Shown in pieces: positions 56,202 through 64,000 of a stretch of DNA of 64,000 nt (the stretch's first letter is position 1; every line of letters begins with the position of its first letter). Location: positions 1 through 64,000 of the forward strand of contig CANRAV010000005.1 in NCBI GenBank assembly GCA_947628695.1, read 5' to 3'. Source of the DNA: an uncultured Clostridia bacterium (lineage in GTDB: Bacteria > Bacillota > Clostridia > Oscillospirales > CAG-382). The position numbers and the translations under genes are program-made. The notes under the pieces were generated by a model. The model made no database searches. It saw only the letters and a list, made by a program, of their open reading frames with translations, and had not been told where the DNA came from.

Positions 56202-56494
56202 GAGGAAACCGCTGCACAAACAAAACTTGTGCAGCGGCGCTGTTTTAGTGAAGAGTGAAGAGGTAAGAGTGAATAAGTGCGGAAGAAAAAGCTTCCGCTT
56301 TTTCATTATTATAATATTGCACAAATCCAACCGTAGTATCGCGTATTCATCGAATATCTTTGATATTTAGTTTGCTTTAAGAATTTAGCCGCATATCAGC
56401 ACCTGCATATTTAAATCAAATAACGTCCGCCAAAGGCGGACACCGCACTCCTTCGCTCTTCACTATTACTTCTTCACTTCGCCCCGCGCCCCAT

Positions 56495-56665
56495 ACGTGC
56501 GACAAACCTAAACCTCTCTGCGGCGCGGCCTGCGTTGGCGGCTTGGGATTCCAAAGGGTGCCAACCCTTTGGTAAAAAAAGCTATTGTTTTCAATAGGCC
56601 TTAAATAGAGAGCCCCGGAGGGACCGAGTCCCTCCGTTAAAAAACCGTGGCCGAGCCGGGGCTCG
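56495..56665 (-). repeat. Family A repeat copy (minus orientation)
   Basis: ggccgagccccggctcggcc, ggagggactcggtccctcc, aaagggttggcaccctttgg, cgcaggccgcgcc on minus strand. Confidence 0.8.
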
Positions 56666-56706
56666 GCCAAATAAATAATAAGCCAAAATAAATAATAATA
56701 CCTACA

Positions 56707-57975
56707 CTACGAAAGCCCTGCGTCGATGCGCAGTATAGCGACGGCGTCGACGTTGTTGACGTAGCCGCTGCCGTCGAGGTCGGCGGCAACGAGGGCGGCT
56801 GCGCCGAGCAGTGCCGTGCCGGCGTCGTACATAAGCGCGTCGACGGCGTCGACGTTGTTGACGTCTCCGTCTCCGTTCACGTCGCCGGACGCGTACACGG
56901 GGCGTTCGACGCCGGAGGGAAGCGGATAGTCGATGCTTTCGGGTCTTACGCAGTCCCTTATTTTGGTGCCGGAGGATATGGGGTAGACGTCACCGCCGAA
57001 GACGCTGCCGGCTGCGGTGCAGCCGCTTATTTCGGAGATCCCGCGATCCAGTGCGTCACTTTGCCCGCAGATGCCGCCCGCCAGCGCGGCAGCGGACGCG
57101 GACCCGAAGGCGGCGCAGTCCGCCACGGCGGAGGATGCACCGTAGCCCTCCGCGCCTATGGCGCCGCAGATGCCGCCGCAGCCTTCAAGCTTTGCTTCCG
57201 CATTCGCAAAGGAGAAGCAGCCGGTGACGTCGGTAACGGAGCTTCCGCCGCTGCTTGCGGAGTGCAGCGCGCCGCAGATGCCGCCCGCAAGGCTGCCGAA
57301 TTTGCCGTCGGCAAGCACGCTGCCGCGCGTTTCGCAGCCGGAGACGTGCGTCTCTGCGCGTGAGGAGGTCGAGCGCGCCTCCCCCTTGCCGAGAATGCCG
57401 CCGACGTTTATGTCGCCGTACACGTCGCCTTCAAAGGCGCAGCTCGAAACCGCAGACTTTGCGTAGGCGCCGAAGGCCGCAGCGCCCGCGTAGCCGACAA
57501 TGCCGCCGGCGTAGCCCTCCCCGCGCACCGTGCCGCTTGCCGTGCAGCCGCTTACGGCGGAGGAGCCCCTGTAGGAGTAGACCCTGCCGGCAACCGCGCC
57601 GGCGTAGCTGCCGCCGCTTACCGAGACGCCATCAAGGTGCACATCCTCCACCGTGCCGCAGAAGACGCAACCGAAAAGCCCGGCATAGTCCGTACCCTCC
57701 ACCGTAAGCCCGCTTACGGTTTTGCCGCAGCCGAGGAAGGTGCCGGAAAACGGCGTTTCCGCGTCCTTCCCTATGGGGGTAAAGGGCGCGTCAAGCCTTA
57801 TGTCGGCCGTAAGGCAGACCGTGACCCCGGAAAGTGCGTCACCGCCCGCAACGCGCGCCGTAAGCGCCGAAAGCTCCTTAGCGCTGCCTATATATATGCG
57901 CTCCTCTTCCGCACCCGCCCCAAGCGGGAACACCGCAAGAAGAAACGCCAAAACAACCGAAAATGCTCTTTTCAA
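56707..57975 (-). CDS. Secreted GLUG-like repeat protein with dockerin-like C-terminus
   Basis: Signal peptide; repeated GGIVGYAGAAAFG / GGICGALHSAS modules; SGDVNGDGDVNNVDAVDALMYDAG...AADLDGSGYVNNVDAVAIL. Confidence 0.85.
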   Translation of the reverse strand: MKRAFSVVLAFLLAVFPLGAGAEEERIYIGSAKELSALTARVAGGDALSGVTVCLTADIRLDAPFTPIGKDAETPFSGTFLGCGKTVSGLTVEGTDYAGLFGCVFCGTVEDVHLDGVSVSGGSYAGAVAGRVYSYRGSSAVSGCTASGTVRGEGYAGGIVGYAGAAAFGAYAKSAVSSCAFEGDVYGDINVGGILGKGEARSTSSRAETHVSGCETRGSVLADGKFGSLAGGICGALHSASSGGSSVTDVTGCFSFANAEAKLEGCGGICGAIGAEGYGASSAVADCAAFGSASAAALAGGICGQSDALDRGISEISGCTAAGSVFGGDVYPISSGTKIRDCVRPESIDYPLPSGVERPVYASGDVNGDGDVNNVDAVDALMYDAGTALLGAAALVAADLDGSGYVNNVDAVAILRIDAGLS

Positions 57976-58029
57976 AGTAAAAGCCCTCCTTTTTCATAGA
58001 TTATACCACAAAAAGGAGGCTTTTACAAG

Positions 58030-58686
58030 TCATTCATTTCCCCAAAAGAAGGAAGCCACAGAGTCCTTCAAGACGGCGGAGGCGTCCTCTGCGGAAATAT
58101 ACACGGGGAAGATCTCGTTTTTGTCGGAAAGCACCGACGCACCGTATATAAAGGCAAGCCCGTGCGGGCATATGTAAAACGCCCTTTTGTCAAACCGACT
58201 TATAAGCCTTTCCCGCCAGTCGGCGTAAAGACGCACAGCCGCGCTTTCCGCGCGCGCCTCCGCCGCCGCCTCCAGTGCGGGCATGAGGAGCTTTGCGGCG
58301 TTCTTTTTAAACACGCGCTCCGCCCTTATGAGAACGCCGCGCTTCCTGTCCCAAATCTGCGGAAGCCGCACCCTTCTCTGCCCCGCGTCGGTGCTTACCG
58401 CCGCGTCGACGTACACCGACAAGAGGTTCTCGTTTTCAAAGCTTACCGTCGCCTTAAGCACCGCGCCGAAGGGCGCACACTCCCCCTCGGCACGCGGTAG
58501 AAGCGTCTTCTCCGCAAAGCGCAGAAAACCCGTCCGCATTCCGCCGTAATAGGCCGAAAAGCCCTTTGCAAGCGGTGTTTTTGCCTCCTCCGGCAGTGCG
58601 GGCAGTGAAATGCACACCCGCACGCGGTCGTCTCCAAGCGTCTTCCTGTCTGTAGTAACGGCAACGGTTTTTTCCATAAACAGCAC
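58030..58686 (-). CDS. DUF3298-like protein
   Basis: Overall pattern and C-terminal FYICPHGLAFIYGASVLSDKNEIFPVYI. Confidence 0.6.
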   Translation of the reverse strand: MLFMEKTVAVTTDRKTLGDDRVRVCISLPALPEEAKTPLAKGFSAYYGGMRTGFLRFAEKTLLPRAEGECAPFGAVLKATVSFENENLLSVYVDAAVSTDAGQRRVRLPQIWDRKRGVLIRAERVFKKNAAKLLMPALEAAAEARAESAAVRLYADWRERLISRFDKRAFYICPHGLAFIYGASVLSDKNEIFPVYISAEDASAVLKDSVASFFWGNE

Positions 58687-58718
58687 CCCCGCTAAAGCCT
58701 ATGCCGGAGGGTGCGCTT

Positions 58719-60113
58719 TTATTCAAGCTTTTCCCTTCTTCCCAGCGTCTTTCGCGGGTTGGCAAGCAGAAAGTCCTGCATCCCCCTTGCCGAAAAGGGC
58801 ACAAGCGGCGTCATATACCCCGCGCCGAAGCTCTTCTTCGTTATAAGAAGCATCACCGTAAGCCCGAAGGCGAAAAGTATGCCGTAAAGCCCTGCGAAAT
58901 ACGCCGCAAATATATAAAGGTAGCGGAACAGGGTAAGGCTTGTGCTCATGGCCGGCACGATAAAGCCGGTAGTTTCCGAAAACGCCACTATGATAAGTGA
59001 CGCGGTGCCGGCAAGCCCCGCCTCCACCGTGGCGTCGCCCACAAGCAGCGAGGCGACAAGACCCACCGCGTCGCCCACGGTGCGGGGCATCCTGACGCCC
59101 ACCTCGCGCACTATCTCAAAGGCGGTAAGCATAAGCAGCATCTCCGCTATAAATGGCAGCTTTATGTCCCTCTCCATGCGCTCGAACGACTCGGCAAGCA
59201 CGCGGGGGATGGGAAAATCGCCGTGATAGGCGGCCGCAGTGAACGCAGCGGGCAGGAAGGCGGAGGCAAGCAGCGCAAAGAAGCGCAGGAAGCGCATAAA
59301 GGTCGCGTACCAGGCGGGCTTTAAATAGTCCTCGGAGGACTGTATGCTTTCCGCGAATACATACGGCGCGGTAAGCACAAAGGGGCTGCCGTCGCATATG
59401 ACCGCAACCCTGCCGGCGAGAATCTTGGAGGCGACCTTGTCGACCTTCTCGCTGCTCCCGAGGGTCGGGAACACGCTGCCCTTCGGGCAAAGCAGCTGTT
59501 CTATGTTGCCGCTGTCAACCACGCATTCCGCCTCGGCGCCCTCAAGAGCCGCCGCAATGTCCGCAACAACCTTTTCGCTTGCCCTGCCCTCGAAGTACAC
59601 AAGGAAGACCTTTGTGCGCGTAAGACTGCCCACGGTGAAGGAGCGCGCCTTAAGGCAGGGGTTTTTTATTATCCTGCGCAGGGAGGCAAGGCTTTCCTCG
59701 CCGCTTTCGTTAAAGCCGGCGCGCGGGCCCTTTACCGTGACGTCGCTTGTCGGCTCGTCTATGCCCCGGTAGGAAAAGCTGTCTGCGGCGACGCATGCCA
59801 TATACAGCGCGTCCGTCTCCAGCGCGACAAGCGCGTTCCCGCCGAGTATGGCGTCGGCCGCCTCGCCGACGCCTGTGCAGACGGAGAAGGCGGAGCTTTG
59901 AAGCAGCCTTTCAAATTCCCCGCGAAAATCGCCGCTGCAGTACCGCACCGTGGGCGCCACCAAGCGCTCCGCAACGTAGCTTCTGTCGCATATGTTTTTT
60001 ATAAAGCACACGCCCCCGCAGAACCCGTCGCCGGATATGGGACGAATTACAAAGTCGTCGCAGTCCGAAAAACGCTCATTCAGCCCGTCAAGCAGCTCTT
60101 TGAAGCTTTGCAT
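58719..60113 (-). CDS. GerA-family spore germination protein
   Basis: CDGSPFVLTAPYVFAESIQSSEDY, GLAGTASLIIVAFSETTGFIVPAMS; ATG at 60113 preferred over the longer ORF. Confidence 0.93.
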   Translation of the reverse strand: MQSFKELLDGLNERFSDCDDFVIRPISGDGFCGGVCFIKNICDRSYVAERLVAPTVRYCSGDFRGEFERLLQSSAFSVCTGVGEAADAILGGNALVALETDALYMACVAADSFSYRGIDEPTSDVTVKGPRAGFNESGEESLASLRRIIKNPCLKARSFTVGSLTRTKVFLVYFEGRASEKVVADIAAALEGAEAECVVDSGNIEQLLCPKGSVFPTLGSSEKVDKVASKILAGRVAVICDGSPFVLTAPYVFAESIQSSEDYLKPAWYATFMRFLRFFALLASAFLPAAFTAAAYHGDFPIPRVLAESFERMERDIKLPFIAEMLLMLTAFEIVREVGVRMPRTVGDAVGLVASLLVGDATVEAGLAGTASLIIVAFSETTGFIVPAMSTSLTLFRYLYIFAAYFAGLYGILFAFGLTVMLLITKKSFGAGYMTPLVPFSARGMQDFLLANPRKTLGRREKLE

Positions 60114-60281
60114 TCTGCTTTTCCCCTCCCTCTTCGGCAACAATGTTTGTTTTTCGCTTGAAGTAAGTATTGGCATGAAAGGCAAAAAATATTCGACAAA
60201 ATAATCGTTCGCCGTCTTGACATAATATCGCTTAATGTGTATAATCAAGTTGTAACGATACGCGAAAAATGACGGGACGGG

Positions 60282-61394
60282 GTGAACGTTGTGGCAAGGG
60301 CCGTAAAGGTATTGTTTATTATGGTGTCGCTTGTGCTGGTGTGCGCACTGCTTTTTGCCTGCATTCAGATAGTTTCCTTTGAAAAACGGCAGTCGGAGGA
60401 CGATTCCTCGGACGAAAGCAAAACCGTTTACCTCCCCTCGGAGCCGGAAAGCAGCGAGGAAAGCCGTGTTTCCGAAAGCTCCGCACCGGAAAGCTCCGGT
60501 GAAGGAAGCGTTTACGAGCCCTCGGAGGAGCCCGACGTATCTGTAACCGAGCAGTCGGAGGAAAGCACAGAGCAGCCCCCGGTAAGCTCGGAAGAGCCGC
60601 CGGAAAGCACCGCACCGCCGGTTGAAAGCGAAGAACCGTCCGAGGACGTCGGCCCGTCGGTGCCGATAACTCCCCCTCCCACGGACCTTACGGTCACGTC
60701 GGGGGAGTATGACAGTGTGTTTAACGACTCGCTTTTTGTCGGACACTCCGTGATGGTGCACTTTAAGATGTACGTCGGCGGCTGGCGGGATGCGGACAGC
60801 GGCGTTCTCGGCAACGCGCTTTTCGCCTGCACAAGCAGCTTCAGCTTCTTCAACAACTTAAACCAAACGCCTCAGCAGGCGGACAACGTGCTTCCGCGCT
60901 ATCGCGGCAGCGCCTACAGGATAGAGGATCTTCCCGCAGCAACGGGTGTGAAAAAGATATACCTTGGGCTTATGGGGCTTAACGACCTCGGCATGGTCGG
61001 CGATGCGGACAGCTGCGCGGGGCTTGTGGCCGGCGAGGTTTTCCGGACGATAGAAAGCATAAAGGAGAAGAATCCGGACGTTGAAATTGCCGTCCTCGCT
61101 TCTACCTATCTTGTCCGCGGGAAGAGCTTCCGCAACCTCAACAACCGTAATATGAGCCGCCTTAACAGCCTGGTTTTGGAATACTGCAGCCAAAACGGTA
61201 TAGACTTTATAGATGTGGCAACGCCGCTTACCGACAGTGACGGCTACCTTGCGGACGTCTACTGCAGCGACGCTTACTGTCACTTAAAGCAAAACGCCTA
61301 CGTGGTGTGGATGGACGTGCTTCGCGACTATGCGCAGAAGAAGGCCGCAGGCACCTGGAAAAACCCGGAAAGTATTCCGCTTTTCGGGGAGTGA
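60282..61394 (+). CDS. Membrane-anchored SGNH/GDSL hydrolase-like protein with Ser/Glu-rich linker
   Basis: N-terminal TM, long SEESxPES linker, NDSLFVGHSVMVH, GLMGLNDLGM. Confidence 0.72.
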   Translation: MNVVARAVKVLFIMVSLVLVCALLFACIQIVSFEKRQSEDDSSDESKTVYLPSEPESSEESRVSESSAPESSGEGSVYEPSEEPDVSVTEQSEESTEQPPVSSEEPPESTAPPVESEEPSEDVGPSVPITPPPTDLTVTSGEYDSVFNDSLFVGHSVMVHFKMYVGGWRDADSGVLGNALFACTSSFSFFNNLNQTPQQADNVLPRYRGSAYRIEDLPAATGVKKIYLGLMGLNDLGMVGDADSCAGLVAGEVFRTIESIKEKNPDVEIAVLASTYLVRGKSFRNLNNRNMSRLNSLVLEYCSQNGIDFIDVATPLTDSDGYLADVYCSDAYCHLKQNAYVVWMDVLRDYAQKKAAGTWKNPESIPLFGE

Positions 61395-61445
61395 GCTTAT
61401 TCTTTTAGAACACTTGTAATATTTTTATACAGAAAGGGATTTATT

Positions 61446-62003
61446 ATGAAAAAATTTGCAATCATGCTGCTTACCGCCGCGCTGGCGATAAGCACCTTTA
61501 CCGCCTGTGCCGACGTCGGCGGCGGTTCCGAAAGTAAAGAAAGCAGCTCGCCTTCCGGGACGGAAAGCGCGGTGTCTTCCGGGACGGAAAGCGCGGTATC
61601 TTCGGCTTCCGCGGCAGAGGGTGTCGACCTTGACGCTCTTCTTGCGACGGTAAAAGAAAGCTTTGCCGTAAGCGAACAGCGCAATATACCCTCCGACGAG
61701 ATATATCAGGAGACCGGCATAGAAGAGGGCAGCTATACAGGCTGCTTCTGGCTTTCCGACATGAGCGGGCTTACCTCCGAGAAGGCCGTTGTTTTCGCCG
61801 CGAAGGACGAAGCCGCTGCAGCAAACATAAAGTCAAAGCTTGACACCGTGCTGCAGAGCGAAACCGCGCAGATGAAGGACTATAACGCAGACAACTACGC
61901 CATGCTTCAAAAGGCCGTATGCGAACAGAAGGGGCTTTACGTTTACCTTCTCGTTTCCCCCAATGTCGACAAATTCGCAGAGGCGGTAAACGCCGCATTT
62001 TAA
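61446..62003 (+). CDS. DUF4358-like lipoprotein
   Basis: Lipobox FTACADV; FWLSDMSGLTSEKAVVFAAKDEAAAANIKSKLD. Confidence 0.8.
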   Translation: MKKFAIMLLTAALAISTFTACADVGGGSESKESSSPSGTESAVSSGTESAVSSASAAEGVDLDALLATVKESFAVSEQRNIPSDEIYQETGIEEGSYTGCFWLSDMSGLTSEKAVVFAAKDEAAAANIKSKLDTVLQSETAQMKDYNADNYAMLQKAVCEQKGLYVYLLVSPNVDKFAEAVNAAF

Positions 62004-62024
62004 CCGCAAGGACGTGCATTTAGT

Positions 62025-63647
62025 TTGAAAGAAGTAAACAAAAAACCTGTTTGGCTGTGGCTTGTCCTGTGTCTTCCGCTTGTGTTCATAGCTTATTTTG
62101 TGATAAGCCTTTCCGAGGGGGACATCGACCCGGCAAGCGTAAGCGAGGTGGACGTTGTCGCCCCGGACGGGGAGAGCTTTACGTTTTCCGAAGGGGAGGA
62201 CGTCCCCTTCTACGTCAACGTGTACCTGGAGGGTGACCCGCTTACAGGCCCAGTCAGGGACATTGAAGACGAAAAGCCCATGGAAGTGGTGATAAAGCAG
62301 AAGAATGTGGACACCGCCTTTGAGCTTTACGCAGAGGCAAACACCAACGGCTGCTTTTTCAAAAACAAGGACGGCAATTATTTCTCCGTCCCGCAGACCT
62401 TTGCTTTGCAGCTTCTGCAAAGGGAGGAATGCGCCTATGTATACGGCAAAGCGGGATACACCCTGCCGACGCTCTCCTTCAAAACCGGGGACGAGGAAAG
62501 CGCGGTACTGCCCGAAAGCTATACCTGGCAGTACAAGGACATAGCGGGAACGGCAGTGGAGGACGTGAAGACGCAGACCGCGTCGGAAAAGCAGACTTTT
62601 CCGTTTTACTCCGACGTGGGGTTTGCACTCAGCTTCTCGGTACCGCCGACGGAGCACACCGTAACCTTTTACGACGAAAACGGCAGTGCCCTTAACATAT
62701 CGGATCCTTCGTCGCTTCTCTTCACGAACGACACGCACCTTCGTGCCGTAGTAGAGGCGAAGTGGGACGAAAGCGCGAACTACGCGGGCGGCAGTGCCTC
62801 CTACGACTTTGACCTGCTTTACGACGTGCTTCCGGAGATAATACGCTCAAGCGACACCGCCAAAGCGGGCGACGTCGTCTGCATCGGCTTCCGCCATCTG
62901 AGCGAGAACGAAAGCATATCGCTTTCCACCCAGCTTATAACAAGCGAGCTTAAGCTAAACTACGGCGAGGACGGAAGCGCCTTTGCGCTTATCCCCGTAA
63001 GCACCGAAAACGAGGCGGGAACCTACACCCTGCTTTTCACCGTCGGCAGCATAGAAAAGCCGATAGACATCACGGTGACGAAGGACGCGGCGAAGTTCGA
63101 CACGGCCACGATGGACCCGGAGAAGTACAACAGCTATTTGAAGCCCGATTACAGGGAGAAGCTTGCTTCCCTGCTTGCCTCTCTCGAAAACAGCGACACG
63201 GAGCAGATGATAACAAGCGGTTCGAGGTTCTCGAAGCCCACCGACGGCAGCGTGCTTTACGACTTCGGCGACGACCTGCTTATCAACGGCGTCGCGGAGG
63301 GCTATACCGTGGAGGGCGTGGAGTACCGCACCGACAGCGCAGGCAGCGTGCGCGCCGCACAGCGCGGGGTTGTGGTCTACGCAGGGGAAGACGAGGTCTA
63401 CGGCAACATGATAATCGTCGACCACGGCTGCGGTATTTTAAGCCGTTACTGCGGCCTCGGCACGCTTGGCAAGGCGGTTGGCGACACGGTTCAGGACGGC
63501 GAGATAATCGGCACGCCCGGTGTCTCCGGCCTTGTATACACGGAAAATTCCGCAAAGATATCCACGCTTCACTTTTCGGTGACGGTGTGCGGTATACCGG
63601 TCAACCCGAACACGCTGTTTGCAAACGGGATAACCATAGCAAGCTGA
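62025..63647 (+). CDS. Membrane-anchored M23/LytM-like domain protein (degenerate)
   Basis: VVVYAGEDEVYGNMIIVDHGCGILSRYCGLGTLGKAVGDTVQDGEIIGTPG; usual metal ligands incomplete. Confidence 0.75.
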   Translation: MKEVNKKPVWLWLVLCLPLVFIAYFVISLSEGDIDPASVSEVDVVAPDGESFTFSEGEDVPFYVNVYLEGDPLTGPVRDIEDEKPMEVVIKQKNVDTAFELYAEANTNGCFFKNKDGNYFSVPQTFALQLLQREECAYVYGKAGYTLPTLSFKTGDEESAVLPESYTWQYKDIAGTAVEDVKTQTASEKQTFPFYSDVGFALSFSVPPTEHTVTFYDENGSALNISDPSSLLFTNDTHLRAVVEAKWDESANYAGGSASYDFDLLYDVLPEIIRSSDTAKAGDVVCIGFRHLSENESISLSTQLITSELKLNYGEDGSAFALIPVSTENEAGTYTLLFTVGSIEKPIDITVTKDAAKFDTATMDPEKYNSYLKPDYREKLASLLASLENSDTEQMITSGSRFSKPTDGSVLYDFGDDLLINGVAEGYTVEGVEYRTDSAGSVRAAQRGVVVYAGEDEVYGNMIIVDHGCGILSRYCGLGTLGKAVGDTVQDGEIIGTPGVSGLVYTENSAKISTLHFSVTVCGIPVNPNTLFANGITIAS

Positions 63648-63740
63648 AAAAACAAGCTAAAAACAAAAACAGTCGGCACGGATCAGTCACTTTAAGACTT
63701 CCGTGCCGATTTTGCGTTTTTCCTGTTTTGCCCGGCAGAC

Positions 63741-64000
63741 CGAGGGAAAAAGAGCGCAGACGGGGCGAACAAACAGGTAAGCTGTACTTAGTACTGCAAG
63801 GCTTTGTTCGTCACGAGCGAAAAAATTTAAATTAAATATGCGGTTAGCGGAGGCGAAAGCCGACGGTAACTTCCTTAGAGTCATTATTTACTTTTTCGCG
63901 TTCGGTGCCTTTTTCACCGGCCAGGCCGAGGGAAAAAGAGCGCAGACGGGGCGAACAAAGCCGCCAGCTGTACTTAGTACTGCAAGGCTTTGTTCGTCAC
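63741..64000. repeat. Direct repeat, two 74-bp copies (63741-63814, 63927-64000), offset 186 bp, reaching the window edge
   Basis: cgagggaaaaagagcgcagacggggcgaacaaa...gctgtacttagtactgcaaggctttgttcgtcac in both. Confidence 0.92.

Noticed and set aside
60361-60700. Ser/Glu/Pro repetitive region as a mobile or repeat element
   Set aside because: In-frame low-complexity linker of a membrane-anchored SGNH-like protein

Overview
The window is about 64 kb of a GC-rich, probably spore-forming Firmicute (class Clostridia-like) chromosome. Most of it is core gene content: folC/folT, the hrcA-grpE-dnaK-dnaJ operon, proBA, maf, mscL, clpE-like, truA, ecfT/A/A', ruvABC, acpP, nagA, trmK, rlmB, an EF-G paralog and a GerA-type germination protein. 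Between these lie many secreted proteins, five of which end in dockerin-like Ca-binding repeats. Features not in the ORF track, read directly from sequence: (1) a likely type I toxin-antitoxin locus at 55.6-56.2 kb. It has a 37-aa hydrophobic toxin-like ORF on the minus strand with a Shine-Dalgarno sequence buried in a long hairpin, converging on a promoter-driven small RNA that shares its terminator, plus a second, orphan copy of the small RNA gene. (2) A promoter / long-hairpin / terminator unit at 7.45-7.69 kb, possibly 6S-like RNA. (3) A THF riboswitch upstream of folT. (4) Two families of intergenic multi-hairpin repeats that lie downstream of gene 3' ends in sense orientation and whose stems differ between copies while staying paired. 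(5) Two large P-type-ATPase-like proteins with degenerate catalytic motifs. (6) An isolated phage-regulator-like gene whose promoter contains a LexA-type box. All family names come from reading sequence and motifs; no searches were run.
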